DNA from: Roseiarcus sp963761435
GTDB lineage: Bacteria > Pseudomonadota > Alphaproteobacteria > Rhizobiales > Beijerinckiaceae
NCBI GenBank assembly: GCA_963761435.1
Contig: CAVXHJ010000026.1
Location: forward strand, 1-64,000
Reading direction: 5' to 3'
DNA length: 64,000 nucleotides
Shown here: positions 1-9,448 of the stretch, piece by piece
Position numbering within the stretch: the first letter of the stretch is position 1
Layout: every line of letters starts with the position of its first letter
The notes under the pieces: generated by a model
Seen by the model: the letters and a program-made list of their open reading frames with translations, nothing else
What the model was told of the DNA's origin: nothing
Databases searched by the model: none
Program-made: the position numbers and the translations under genes

Positions 1-467
1 TGCCCGTAGTAGTGGGTCCCCGCGTAGTGGTAAACGCGCGATGGAGTATTGACCCACACAACCGTGTCCGATGGGCAGCGGCCGCGCGCCTGCAACTCCG
101 TCGTGTATTCGCCCGCCCGAGTCGCCGTGGCGACCCATAGTTGGGCGCCGGCGCGGAGGCCGGAGCCGGCGGCTGCCACCATGGGAAGAGGGACCCTGAC
201 TACTGGCCCGCGGGCGCCGGGGCAGGAGGCGGGCGCGGGCGCGAAAGTCGCCGATGACAGCGCGGGTGCGGCGCTCGCGCGCGTGCGGCATTGCGACAGA
301 AACTGCGGCCAGGTTTCGCCGGCGGTCGTTCCGGCCGCTTGGGCCTGCTTCCATTGGCTCGCGCACTCGGCCATCACGCTTTCGGCCTTCGCCGCGGTTG
401 AACCGGCGAAGGCGAATCCAAAGGCGATCGCCGCCGCCGACAGCAAGGGAACGAGTGAATGGCGCAT
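1..467 (-). CDS. PsiF-like small secreted protein, 3' end cut by window edge
   Basis: Reading leftwards from ATG at 467, the frame stays open to the window edge (155 codons). It begins with a Sec signal peptide (MRHSLVPLLSAAAIAFGFAF, cleavage near AKA-ES at about residue 30). A short PsiF-like segment follows (ECASQWKQAQAAGTT..TWPQFLSQC), then a proline/alanine-rich linker. The end in view is the block DTVVWVNTPSRVYHYAGTHY, a motif common at the C-terminus of small exported rhizobial proteins; a few more codons and the stop lie outside the window. Family and export are recognised from these motifs. The function is unknown, and a periplasmic or extracytoplasmic location is inferred from the signal peptide. 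The longer frame on the opposite strand has no recognisable protein features. Confidence 0.8.
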   Translation of the reverse strand, partial: MRHSLVPLLSAAAIAFGFAFAGSTAAKAESVMAECASQWKQAQAAGTTAGETWPQFLSQCRTRASAAPALSSATFAPAPASCPGARGPVVRVPLPMVAAAGSGLRAGAQLWVATATRAGEYTTELQARGRCPSDTVVWVNTPSRVYHYAGTHYYG

Positions 468-654
468 TGTGATCCCCATCATTCCGAGCCCCGGAATGGG
501 CCGCGGCATCAACCTATCGCGATTAGGCCCGTTCCGCCAAGTCGCATCCGCGTTTTGAGGTCGAAGCTAGAGAGGATGGTGAATGGGCGATTTTGGAGCT
601 GGGTTAAAACACAAGGCTAGGCCGCGCTTCTGTCCTGAAGCGTCCTTCACTAGT

Positions 655-1769
655 CTAGGTGACGCGATCGCCGGGCGCGGGCGCGGTCGCCCGTTCGGGA
701 GTCCCGCTCGGAGCAGCGCGCAGATATTGCCTCGGCCACGACGCGACCTGCCCGAGTTCCCGCGCCGCATGCAGCGGCCAATAGGGGTCGCGCAACATCT
801 GCCGGGCAAGCAGCACGATATCAGCTTGGTCGTTGCGGATGATCTGGTCAGCTTGGGCCGGCTCGGTGATCATGCCAACCGCTGCGGTGGCGATATTCGC
901 CTCCCGTCGAAATCCGTTCGGCGAACGGCGTCTGATAACCAGCTCCAATCGGGATATCGGCCTTCTCGACATTGCCGCCTGATGAGCAATCGATCACGTC
1001 AACGCCGAGATCGAGCAACAGGCGGGCGAGCTCGACCGACTGGTCGATGTCCCATCCGCCTTCTACCCAGTCGGTCGCGGAGATTGGACAAAGAGCGGGC
1101 AGCGCTCCGGCAGGGCGCGGCGCACCGCCGCGACGCATTCGCGAATGAATTGCGTGCGATTTCGAACGAGCCGCCATAGGCGTCGACGCGGCGATTGCTT
1201 AATGGCGACAGAAACTCGTAAATCAAATAGCCGTGCGCGCCGTGAAGCTCGATGGCCCGGAAGCCCGCGGCGAACGCTCGCTCCGCCGCGAGCGCAAAAC
1301 CGCGATGCACGGCGTGAATTTGGCCGACAGTCATTTCTGCCGGCATCGGGAAGCTGTCGCTGAACGCGATGGCGCTCGGCGCGACCGGGCGCCAGCCGCC
1401 TAACTCTTCCGGAACGGCGCCGCTACCCACCCCTGGCCGATAGGTGCTCGCCTTTCGGCCGGCGTGCGCGAGCTGAATGCCGGGGCGCGCGCCCTGACCG
1501 TCGACAAAGCGGGCGATGCGCTCGAGCGGCTCGAAATGCTTTTCGCTCCAGGCCCCGAGGTCTTGCGGTGAAATCCGGCCCTCCGGAGTGACCGCAGCCG
1601 CCTCCGTGAACACGAGCTCCGCCCCACCGGCTGCGCGCGCGCCAAGATGCGCCAAGTGCCAGTCGTTGGCGTAGCCGTCAACTGAGGAATATTGGCACAT
1701 CGGCGAAACACCGATGCGGTTGGCGAAGTCGACGTCGCGCATGCGAAGTTTGCTAAACAGGTGCGGCAT
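655..1769 (-). pseudogene. Old Yellow Enzyme (NADH:flavin oxidoreductase, YqjM-like), three frameshifts
   Basis: Translation from ATG 1769 gives a typical OYE N-terminus (SPMCQYSSVDGYANDWHLAHL, then the active-site region ELHGAHGYLIYEFLSPLSN). The frame breaks after YGGSFE. Conserved family sequence resumes in other frames: NRTQFIRECVAAVRRALPER, then SATDWVEGGWDIDQSVELAR and DVIDCSSGG, and finally ANIATAAVGMITEPAQADQI with DPYWPLHAARELG. One base is missing near 1160-1162 (A run), one is missing near 1086-1088, and one is extra at 910-912. With these restored the protein is about 370 residues, the normal length for FMN-dependent alkene reductases of the YqjM class. It lies downstream of a TRAP operon on the same strand. 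Three lesions in 1.1 kb could mean real decay or sequence errors. Confidence 0.82.
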
Positions 1770-1937
1770 GAGGCGAAAGTCTCAATTGGAAAGAAGAGGG
1801 AAAACCTTCTGGCGCTCGGTCGCGCGCCGAGTTCCCAGCCGCCGTCGACGTTTCTCCCGAAAGCAACCTTATCCTGAGACGCCATGCGGTCAAGCCGCGC
1901 GCCTCGGAGCGATGCGAGGCCGGCTAGCTCCGGGCGT

Positions 1938-3901
1938 CTACTGATAGCCGGCGAGGTGCGGCAGCCAAAGCGTCAGTCCCGGAAAGAAGGCAATGACCAG
2001 GAGACACAGGAACAGCAAGCCGAGATAGCCCAACATCGGCCTAACCGTCGATTCGATTGGCACGCCGCCGATGAGGCACGCGCCATAAAGCCCAAGGCCC
2101 AGCGGCGGGGCGAAGAGCCCGATTCCCATCGCGATCACCAGCACCACTCCGAAATGCAGCGGGTCAATGCCGATCTGGCCCGCCACCGGGATCAGTAGCG
2201 GAGCAAAGATGATCAGCGCAGCCGCGCCCTCCAGAATCGAACCCATGACGACGAGGATGAGGATCGAGAGCAGGAGGAACAGCCAGGAGCCGGCGCTCTG
2301 CGATAGCGCAATCATCGCCTGCGCCAGGGCATGGGGGAACTGCTGGAGCGTCAGCACGAAGGCAAGCGACTGCGCCGCCGCGACGATGAACAGTACGAGC
2401 CCCGACCGCGTGGCGGCATTGACGAAACTGCGCGCCGCCGCGCGCGGTTTAAGCTCGCGGAACGCCGCGCCGCCGACCACCAGCGCGTAGAGCGCGGCGA
2501 AAGCCGAAATTTCGGTTGCGGTCGCGATCCCGAACCTGAACCCGGCAAAAATGATGACGACAAGCCCGAGCGTAACGAACGCGCCGCGCCAAAGCTGGGC
2601 AAGGGGCGCGGCCGACAGCGGTGCTTCCTGCCTTAGCCGCGCGTCGCCGCCAAGCAGAATGACGGCGCCGATCAACGCGAGCGCCATCAGGCCTGCGGGC
2701 AAGAGTCCCGCCATGAAAAGCCCGCCGATTGAGAGGTTGGCGACGAAGCCCAGGATAATCAGATTGATGCAGGGCGGAATGGTCTCGGCCATAACCGCGG
2801 AAGCCGCCAGCAAGGCGACCGCGCCGCCAGGGTTTTGCCTCGATCGTCGAGCCGCGGGAATCAGCACCGACCCCACCGCCGCGACATCGGCCATCTTCGA
2901 GCCGGAAATGCCCGAGAAAATCACCATCGACAGCACCATCACGACGTTGAGACCGCCGCGAACCCGTCCGACGAGACGTTCCAGCAGCGCGATCAGCCGA
3001 ACGGACATGCCGTTCGCCTCCATCAGGTAGCCGACGAGAATGAAGAACGGAATCGCGAGCAACACAAAGTTGTCGATCCCGCGCGCCATCTGCTGGGCGA
3101 AGATGAGGCCGGGCAGCGCGCCGTCGGTCCAGATGTAGATGAGTGCAGTGAACGCCAGCGCAAAGCCGATCGGCACACCGCCGACCAGGCAACCGAGGAA
3201 GCCAACGAGCATCGGCAGGGCGGATCGCGCGGCGCCCGTCCCAATGAAGCGCCACCCATAGGCCACGCCGGCCAGCGCCAACAGAAAAACGAGGGCGAAC
3301 GCGAGATCAGATCGTCGTTGTCGGCAAAATCGCGCGAGCGCGAAGATGGTCATGCACAGTGCGCCCGCCCCCATCGGATAGAAGGTCAGGTCCAGCGGGA
3401 GGCCGATCCAGTGGTCTGCCCGGTGGTGAAGCGACCGAGCGCAATCGCGTTCCAGGCGATCGACCCGGCGGTCACGAGCACCACTAGCGCCGCAACGGCG
3501 TCGACCCGCCGGCGGGCCAACGGCCGCAGTCTTTGGACAAAGAATGCGACGCCCGCATTCTCTTCGCGGGCCAACGCGCCCGCCGCGCCGAAGAAACTCA
3601 GCGCCACCATGAGCCCGCGCGCCACGTCGTCGGCCCACTCAATCGGAGCGACGAGCACGTAGCGATAGAAGACGGACAGCAAGACCACGATCAGGCCGGC
3701 CGCCAGCATGAGCGCGGCGACCGCATCGACGAAAGTGAGCAGTACGGCGAGCCCGCGGCGAGCCGCGCGACGCAGATGAAGTGGAAATGCGCTCGCCTGG
3801 CCTGCAGACGACGTCACGCGCTGCAACCTATGGGCCGACTGTCCGACCTCCGGCCGCAGTCCGACGGCAATCGTCAAATCAGATAGACGGCGCGCCGTCA
3901 C
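1938..3901 (-). CDS. Fused TRAP transporter membrane subunit DctQM, one frameshift
   Basis: This is a small (DctQ) plus large (DctM) TRAP permease in one polypeptide. The N-terminal part has the DctQ helices (LLTFVDAVAALMLAAGLIVV, SVFYRYVLVAPIEWADDVAR) and reaches TTGQTTG. The continuation LPLDLTFYPMGAG is in another frame, so one base is missing near 3401-3404. The DctM part holds the family motifs: PIGFALAFTALIYIW, ARGIDNFVLLAIPFFILVGY, SGSKMADVAAVGS, AVMAETIPP and the GSILEGAAAL helix. It ends in ...WLPHLAGYQ. I place the start at GTG 3901, just after the dctP stop; ATG 3937, overlapping dctP, is the alternative. A fused DctQM of similar design occurs at 18101-20008, which supports reading this as one gene. 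The partner is the dctP gene immediately upstream. Confidence 0.8.
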
Positions 3902-3905
3902 CCGG

Positions 3906-4916
3906 TCATGCCTTCGCGTTGCGCACGATATCGACAATCGGTTTCGCTTCGGGATGCGCTTTAATGAATTCGTCGGTCTGCGGCGCCACCAGCTTGCGGA
4001 ACGGCTCGCGATCGCAGGCGATGATTTCGACCCCCTTCTGTCTCAGCGAATCCAGCGCCTCCTTTTCCGCCTCGAGCCCGCGCGTTCTGGTGTCGGCCGC
4101 CGCTTCTGCCGCCGCGGTCAGGAACTGGTCGCGCAGCGGCGCCTCCATCCGCCCGAGCGTGAGCCCGCTGCAGAACACCCCGAGCGCCGAGAAATTGTGC
4201 TGGGTCAGCGAATAGAATTTCGCGGTTTCGTAGAATTTGCTGGCGACAATGGTGGGCGGGTCATGCTCCAATCCGTCCAGGACGCCAGCCTGAAGAGCCG
4301 TATATATTTCGCCGAACGCCAACGGCGTCGCAGCCGCGCCCATCAGTCGCAAACATTGGGTGATGATCTTGTTGGGCAAGGTCCGGATCCGCTTGCCGGC
4401 GAGGTCGGCGGGCGCGTTGACGGGCGACTTGCACAGCACGCTTCGCGAGCCGAAATTATAGGCCCAGCCGATGATGTCGACATTGGCCCCGGCTTTCAGC
4501 GCCGCTTCCAGCGGCTTGGCGGCGCCGGCGTCGAGCGCCTTGGTTTGCTGCGGGAAGCTCTCGAACAGATAGCCGAGGTCAAGAAGCCCGATCAGCGGCA
4601 CGACATTCGCCCAGATCGAGGTGCCGGTGACCATGAGGTCGATGACGCCGAGACTTACCGAGTTGACGACGTCGATTTCCTGGCCGAGCTGATTGTCGGG
4701 GAAGAATTGCACCTCGATGCGGTCGGCAATCCCATGCGCCGCCAGCCGCTTGACGAGATTGTCGTAGTAAACCCGCCCGTTGGCGAACTGCGGATTGTTC
4801 GGCAGAGAGGACGACAGGCGCAACGTCATCGGCGCGGCGGTGGCGGCGCGCGCGGCGGCCGGCGCGAGCGCCAGCCCCATGAGCAAGGATCGCCGGTCCA
4901 TGCGGTGGCTCTTCAT
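3906..4916 (-). CDS. TRAP transporter periplasmic solute-binding protein DctP
   Basis: This 336-residue TRAP/DctP-type binding protein captures an organic acid in the periplasm for the DctQM permease. The start at ATG 4916 is chosen for the GGGAGGG ribosome site about 8 bases upstream and because it opens a twin-arginine type signal (MDRRSLLMGLALAPAAARA), so export via Tat is plausible. Family hallmarks are FFPDNQLGQEIDVVNSV, VNAPADLAGKRIRTLPNKII, the ligand-contact stretch TPLAFGEIYTALQAGVLDGL and FYSLTQHNFSALG. The spacing of the conserved arginine in KRIRTLP fits carboxylate binding. The dctQM frame starts within a few bases of its stop, so the two are cotranscribed. The substrate is unknown; neighbouring KdgD, hydroxyacid dehydrogenase and ABC genes make a sugar acid plausible. 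Confidence 0.92.
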   Translation of the reverse strand: MKSHRMDRRSLLMGLALAPAAARAATAAPMTLRLSSSLPNNPQFANGRVYYDNLVKRLAAHGIADRIEVQFFPDNQLGQEIDVVNSVSLGVIDLMVTGTSIWANVVPLIGLLDLGYLFESFPQQTKALDAGAAKPLEAALKAGANVDIIGWAYNFGSRSVLCKSPVNAPADLAGKRIRTLPNKIITQCLRLMGAAATPLAFGEIYTALQAGVLDGLEHDPPTIVASKFYETAKFYSLTQHNFSALGVFCSGLTLGRMEAPLRDQFLTAAAEAAADTRTRGLEAEKEALDSLRQKGVEIIACDREPFRKLVAPQTDEFIKAHPEAKPIVDIVRNAKA

Positions 4917-5035
4917 GACGTAACCCTCCCCGCGGCGCTCTCGCTGTCGTCGGTCCGTCGCACCCGACGACAATAATCCGGTTATCAGACAACCCGCAAG
5001 GTTGGCGCGGATCGGCCTCCGCGACCCATCGCCGG

Positions 5036-6107
5036 TCAGGCGACGGCGATGGCCTGACCGGTTTTAGCGTCGAAGAAATGCAACGGGCCCTCGAGCGTCA
5101 GCGAGACGCCGTCCCCTGGGCGGCCTTTCAACCGGTCGCGAAATATGCACACGATCTCCTGTCCGGCGAGCCTTACCAGCACTTGCGTTTCGTACCCGGT
5201 CGGCTCGACGACCATGATCTCTGCCGGGATCGCGAGCGATCCTCCAAGCCCCACATGTTCCGGCCGGACGCCCATGATGATTTCGGAACCGATGGGCGCT
5301 CTTGGAGCGGCTACGAGAGGAATCTTGAGCCCTGACGCGGTCGCCAGCGCCGGGCGCTCGCCGCCTTCGAGCCGACCCTTGATCAAGTTCATCGCCGGGG
5401 AGCCGATAAATCCGGCCACGAACAGATTGGCTGGCGAATCGTAGAGGTCGAGCGGGGCGCCGATCTGCTCCACTGCGCCGTCGTGCAGGACGACGATCTT
5501 GTCGGCCATCGTCATCGCCTCGATCTGGTCGTGGGTGACATAGATGGTCGTCGACCCGAGCCGTTGCTGAAGCGCCTTGATTTCAGCCCGCATTTGCACC
5601 CTGAGCTTGGCGTCGAGATTCGACAGCGGCTCGTCGAACAGGAACACCGCGGGATCGCGCACAATCGCCCTGCCCATCGCCACTCGCTGCCGCTGACCGC
5701 CCGACAATTGGCGCGGGTAGCGCTCGAGCAGCGGCCTCAAGCCCAAGATGTCGGCCGCCTTGTTCACCTTATCCGCGATCTCGTCCTTCGGCCGCTTCGC
5801 GAGCTCGAGCGAGAAGCTCATGTTTTTCGCCACGGTCATTTGCGGGTACAGCGCATAGTTCTGGAACACCATGGCGATGTCGCGCTCTTTTGGCGGCACG
5901 TTGTTGACGACCCGCCCGTCGATGCGGAGTTCGCCGCTGGTGATCGAACTCGAGGCCGGCGACCATGCGCAAGAGCGTGGACTTGCCGCATCCCGACGGC
6001 CCAACGAGGATGACGAATTCGCCGTCCTCGACCCGGATCGAGACGCCGTGAATCACCTCGAAACTGCCGAAGCTCTTGCGCACGTTGGAGACTTCTACCG
6101 AGGCCAT
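5036..6107 (-). CDS. Sugar ABC transporter ATPase (UgpC/MalK type), one frameshift
   Basis: This nucleotide-binding subunit belongs to the MalK/UgpC class. The N-terminus reads ASVEVSNVRKSFGSFEVIHG with Walker A GPSGCGKST and then MVAGLE. The rest (SITSGELRIDGRVVNNVPPK) is one frame away, consistent with one extra base at 5947-5948. The remainder is complete: Q-loop VFQNYALYP, signature LSGGQRQRVA, Walker B VFLFDEPLSNLD, switch VTHDQIEAM, and the C-terminal MalK/TOBE domain (MGVRPEHV). The reconstructed protein is about 356 residues, standard for the class. ATG 6107 is preferred over ATG 6113 because AGGA then lies 6 bases upstream. It sits apart from the two ABC permeases and binding protein at 10.4-13.7 kb, which have no ATPase of their own, and probably energised them before mobile DNA separated the two parts. 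Confidence 0.87.
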
Positions 6108-6188
6108 ATCCATTCCTGTTGCATTGAAGAGTTGAGGCGGGCCTTTTCGACTTTGCTGGACATTCGGCGGTCGAAAGAGAGCCGAAAT

Positions 6189-7172
6189 TCACACGACCTG
6201 GTTTCGCAATGCGGTCTCGCCACGCAGGAGGCGCTCGATATTCTCGATGAGAATGTCGACGACATTCGTCTCGTAGGCCCTGGTTTCGCCTGCCGCATGC
6301 GGCGTGATCAGCACGTTCGGAGCCGTCCAGAAGCGGGATTCGCCCGGCAACGGCTCCTCGTGGAAGCAGTCGAGCGCCGCGGCGCCGACACGTCCGTCGG
6401 CCAGCGCCGCGAGAAGCGCCGCCTCGTCGACCACCCTTCCCCGCGCGACATTGACGAGGAGCGCCCCCCGCTTCATCGCCGCCAGCGCCGAGGCGTCGAT
6501 GAGACCCTCGGTCTCCGATGTCAGCGGGCAGGTCAAGGCAACCACGTCAGCCTCGGCCAGCGCCCGCGCGAGGTCCGTCTGGCCAACCACCTCATCGGCG
6601 GCGTCAGGCGCCGGCCTTGCCGTTCGGCGCACGCCGATCACCCGCATGCCGAAGGCGCGCGCGAGCGTGGCCAGACGCGTCCCGATGCGGCCGAGGCCGA
6701 CGACGACCAGGGTCTTGCCGCCGAGCTCCTGCTCGCGAAGCGCGCGGTCGCCGATCATCCCGCGCCAACGCCGCTCCCGCTGGTTGTCGCGCGCCAGATG
6801 AAGCTGCCGGGTGAGCGCCAGAATGAGCGCGATCGCGTGTTCCGCCACCGCGCGCTCGTTGGCGCCCTGGGCGGTGGCCAGCCGGACGCCGCGCCTGGCG
6901 AACAGCGCCTTGTCGTATTGATCCGCGCCGGCGCTGAACGATTGCACGAACCGCAGTTTCGGGGCGCTCTCAAGCAGCGCATTCCGCCACAGCCCCGAAA
7001 CGACCAGCACGTCAGCCTCGGGCGCCCGCCTCTCCAGCTCTTCGCGCGTCGGCGCCTCAAAATGCGCGACGCCCGTCCGCCGCGCCGCGAATTCCTCGGC
7101 CGCACGATAGGCGACATGCGCGAAGCCGATCGTCAGCGCGTCGCGGGACGGGAAAGCAGCGCGCGTCACCAT
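6189..7172 (-). CDS. D-2-hydroxyacid dehydrogenase family protein
   Basis: This 327-residue NAD(P)-dependent dehydrogenase of the D-isomer 2-hydroxyacid family reduces a 2-oxoacid (such as glyoxylate or hydroxypyruvate) or runs the reverse reaction. The Rossmann motif is VVVGLGRIGTRLA. The catalytic arginine lies in NVARGRVVDE, the glutamate in ALDCFHEEPLP and the histidine in ITPHAAGETRAYE. Length and motif order match the family. It lies between the ABC ATPase (76 bases downstream) and the insertion-sequence region, on the same strand as the surrounding transport genes. A role in sugar-acid breakdown together with the KdgD-type dehydratase at 13.8 kb is inferred from position only; the specific substrate cannot be read from the sequence. 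Confidence 0.9.
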   Translation of the reverse strand: MVTRAAFPSRDALTIGFAHVAYRAAEEFAARRTGVAHFEAPTREELERRAPEADVLVVSGLWRNALLESAPKLRFVQSFSAGADQYDKALFARRGVRLATAQGANERAVAEHAIALILALTRQLHLARDNQRERRWRGMIGDRALREQELGGKTLVVVGLGRIGTRLATLARAFGMRVIGVRRTARPAPDAADEVVGQTDLARALAEADVVALTCPLTSETEGLIDASALAAMKRGALLVNVARGRVVDEAALLAALADGRVGAAALDCFHEEPLPGESRFWTAPNVLITPHAAGETRAYETNVVDILIENIERLLRGETALRNQVV

Positions 7173-7991
7173 GCCCGCACGACGCGACGCTGGCGCCGGT
7201 TCGCGGACACGCGAAGAGGGGTCAGGCGGTCTTTGCGAGGAGCAAGGCGACGAAGCAATTCGGAGCGACCCGATTCACGTGAGAGGCGGTCCAGGATCCT
7301 CCTCATTGACGCTCCGGATGCAAGATCAACTTCTGGTCTGCGGGCGCCGGCTCATCCGCCAGCGCGGGCGCCGGGAGCAGGATCAGCGCCAGCGCCAACC
7401 GGCCCGGCGGCTCGCCCCGCCTGCGATTGCCGGATCGCGGGTCTGGGAAGTTGTAGGGTAATATGGGGACCAAGAAAAGGTTGGAAACGAGGATCGCCTG
7501 TGCGGGGAAGGCGGCGTTTTACGCGCTCGCGCTCGCTTCGCGCCTCACGTCACGCGGCGGGCGTGGGCCGCGAGCGGGAGCGGGCGGCTGGGCCAAGCCC
7601 GCCGGAAGCCCGGCAAAGCCCGCCGGAAGCCCGGCAAAGGAAGGCGGAAGCCCAGCAAAGGAATGCGGAAAGGTATCAAAGGAAAACCCTTCCGCGAATT
7701 TGGCCTTTTCAATGGGTTACGGCGATCTGAGGCCAAAAACTCCTTCGCGCGCCCCGCTTCGCCGCCCCCCGCCTTCAATCCCGAACCAGAACCAGACTCG
7801 TCATCGCGACCCCCGGATAAGTCGGGGGGAAGCAATCCATGAGAACGCCGGACGCCCTGCGTTTCCCTGGATCGCCACGTCCCCCGGGCCAAGGCCCGAG
7901 GTCCTCGCGACGGCGATTCCACTGAGAGGTCGATATTTCGAATAAACGAAGAACCGATACCACAAATTCCGATTATCTGCAATAAAATTGC
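7173..7991. other. Intergenic region with degenerate repeats, no convincing gene
   Basis: About 820 bases between the hydroxyacid dehydrogenase start and the insertion-sequence end hold no frame with recognisable protein features. It contains a fragment like the genome-dispersed hairpin family (GCGACGAAGCAATT near 7240-7256 and a GCAATCCATGAGAA-type copy near 7830-7900, compare 38220-38312) and a 21-base tandem repeat listed separately. The last 8 bases (aaaattgc, 7984-7991) almost match the 8 bases after 9386 and may be one copy of a target duplication. The patchwork of repeats suggests this stretch collects mobile and repetitive DNA. Confidence 0.6.
7595..7668. repeat. 21-base tandem repeat, about 3.5 units
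   Basis: Two identical 21-base units (7595-7615 and 7616-7636) are followed by a third with four changes (7637-7657) and a partial fourth (7658-7668). Each unit starts AAGCCCGCCGG or AAGGAAGGCGG. The period is a multiple of three, so the repeat would read as a 7-residue repeat (AKPAGSP) on the plus strand, but no convincing protein surrounds it. It lies in repeat-rich DNA beside the insertion sequence. Confidence 0.85.
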
Positions 7992-9083
7992 GGCTCTTAT
8001 AGCGTTATCTGTTGGTAAGGTCCGTCTCCGATAGCGCCTTTGATCCAGCTTGGCGGTTCGAGTTTGTCGCCCCAGGCTTCGAGAGCGCGGCGCCAACCGA
8101 GATAATTGGGCAGGTTCTTGGTGGCGACGCCGTTGAAGCGGTTGAGCCATTGCTTGAGACGGCTGTGGTAGGCGTTGACGTTGTTGATGTGCAGATGAGG
8201 CGCCGCGGGTGTCGGCTTTCCCGGCGCCGGCACGGCGTGGAAGGGAATCCCGGCTCTGCGGGCGAAAGTGGCGATCGCCTTGCCGCCATCGCCGATGAGA
8301 TGATTGCCCGGCGTGACAATTCCCGCCAGGGCGAGGCTTACCGAAGCGCCGTCGACCTGAGGCAGGATTGCATCGAAGGTGGCGCCGTTCCGGTCGCGCG
8401 CGACAAGGATGGGAATGTTGTCCTGATAAAGGCCCGGATGCCTGGCCGTTCCGCCGCGCTTTCGCGCCTTTCTCGGCAGGTCGGACCAGCGCCCCTTGAA
8501 GGATTTCGAGGATGAAGGTTTCGTCCGCTTCGACGATCCCTCTTAAGCCTCGGGGCTTGTCGCTTGCAGGGGCGCGCAGAAACCGATGCCGCCAGCGGAA
8601 GGCCGTCGTCGGATGGACGCCGCACAGCGCCGCGGTCTTCGCCAGGCTTTTGCCCTCGATCATCGCGCGCGCGTGCTCAAGCCATTTTTCCTTCTTGCGC
8701 AGATGCGCCATCGGCGTCTTGGTCAGCGCATTGAAGGTGCGCCCGCAAGCTTTGCAGCGAAACCGCAAAAGCCCATCCGAGCGGCCCCAGCCGACGACCT
8801 CGCGGCCCGCGCAATGGGGACAGCCCTGAGCCGCGACGCGCTCGACGCCGGTCCTTCCCAGCGCGTCCTCCTGGCGGCTGCGCTTGCCGCCCTTCTTCGC
8901 AGACGCTCCCGGCGCGCCGCCAACCACGCTCGCCTTCTCAAGCGCCGCCATCGCCTCCCGGCGCTGCCCCTCGCTCATCCCCGAAATCGCCGATAGCCAA
9001 GCCGCAAAATCCTCAGCCTTCATCGAATCGCTCCCTCGATCCGAGCCACCGTAAACCAATCAACAGATAACGCTATAAGAGCC
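7992..9083 (-). mobile_element. IS1595-family-like insertion sequence with perfect 23-base inverted ends
   Basis: The left end (7992-8014, starting GGCTCTTATAGCGTTATC) is the exact reverse complement of the right end (9061-9083) over 23 bases. The 1092-base interior holds one transposase frame on the minus strand, whose stop codon lies inside the left end. The 8 bases outside the two ends (aaaattgc left, acaaatcc right) do not match, so no direct target duplication is seen for this unit alone. A further inverted-repeat unit starts only 8 bases to the right. The family is assigned from the transposase (zinc-ribbon N-terminus plus ISXO2-like DDE domain). Confidence 0.9.
7997..9023 (-). CDS. IS1595/ISXO2-like transposase, one frameshift
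   Basis: Start ATG 9023 has a GAGGGAG ribosome site 6 bases upstream. The N-terminus carries a zinc ribbon (CPHCAGREVVGWGRSDGLLR..CKACGRTF) and a helix-turn-helix (LAKTAALCGVHPTTAFRWRH). The DDE domain begins at GIVEADETFI. The frame breaks after KARRNGQASG and resumes as GLYQDNIPILVARDRNGATF, then GNHLIGDGGKAIATFARRAG, HLHINNVNAYHSRLKQWL and NLPNYLGWRRALEA. One extra base in the C run at 8433-8435 explains this. The reconstructed length is about 341 residues, usual for the family, and the product ends inside the left terminal repeat. With a single lesion the element may be active if the indel is a sequence error, otherwise it is inactive. Confidence 0.88.
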
Positions 9084-9168
9084 ACAAATCCCGCTCTTAT
9101 CGCGTTGGCTGTTGTGGGGAAGGAATTGGGAGCATGGCGGAGGTGGCGGACGGCGCCATCAAGGCGTC

Positions 9169-9191
9169 ATGGCCGGGCTTGTCCCGGCCAT
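9169..9191. repeat. Dispersed 23-base near-palindrome, copy 1
   Basis: ATGGCCGGG-cttgt-CCCGGCCAT is a hairpin-forming unit of a repeat family widespread in rhizobial genomes. Two more copies, in the opposite orientation, lie at 9301-9323 and 9426-9448. Spurious frames reading MAGLVPAIH and DGRDKPGHD arise from it. Confidence 0.85.
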
Positions 9192-9300
9192 CCCGAAGGC
9201 CCAGCGCATCTACGCAGGCAAGCGCGAAAAGCCTTGCGACCGTCCGCCTTCCTGCCGGTCGCGCCGAGGCGGGACTCGTTCTTGCGGCGGCCCGGCGTGG

Positions 9301-9323
9301 ATGGCCGGGACAAGCCCGGCCAT
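9301..9323. repeat. Dispersed 23-base near-palindrome, copy 2
   Basis: ATGGCCGGG-acaag-CCCGGCCAT is the exact reverse complement of copy 1. It lies inside the MITE-like unit. Confidence 0.85.
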
Positions 9324-9425
9324 GACGGCAAGGGTTCGACGAACGAACAGCAAACCGGTCGACCAACACATAACGCCATAAGAGCCAAAATTGTTGCTCG
9401 CCGGTCCATCGGGACTCGCGCATGG

Positions 9426-9448
9426 ATGGCCGGGACAAGCCCGGCCAT
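9426..9448. repeat. Dispersed 23-base near-palindrome, copy 3
   Basis: This has the same sequence and orientation as copy 2 and lies just outside the right end of the MITE-like unit. The repeat family therefore extends beyond the mobile unit. Confidence 0.85.

Larger units (their letters stand above)
9092..9386. mobile_element. Second inverted-repeat unit, MITE-like companion of the IS1595-type element
   Basis: Positions 9092-9114 (CGCTCTTATCGCGTTGGC..) match the IS left end with 4 changes in 23, and 9364-9386 match the IS right end with 2 changes. The 295-base unit between them encodes no transposase, so it looks like a non-autonomous derivative using the same ends. The 8 bases after it (aaaattgt, 9387-9394) match 7 of 8 bases before the complete IS (aaaattgc, 7984-7991). 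The pair may therefore have entered as one unit, or one copy may have inserted beside or recombined with the other. It also contains two of the three palindromic repeats listed below. Confidence 0.7.

Noticed and set aside
49..558. A 169-codon plus-strand frame at the left edge
   Set aside because: The minus strand encodes a secreted protein with signal peptide and a recognised C-terminal motif, so this is its shadow.
5871..7730. A 619-codon open frame on the plus strand opposite the ABC ATPase and hydroxyacid dehydrogenase
   Set aside because: It is antisense to clearly conserved genes, is Arg/Pro-rich with no family motif, and is explained by high GC content.
7545..7996. Minus-strand extension of the transposase frame beyond the left IS end
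   Set aside because: It is the wrong frame after the indel at 8433-8435. The correct frame stops inside the terminal repeat.
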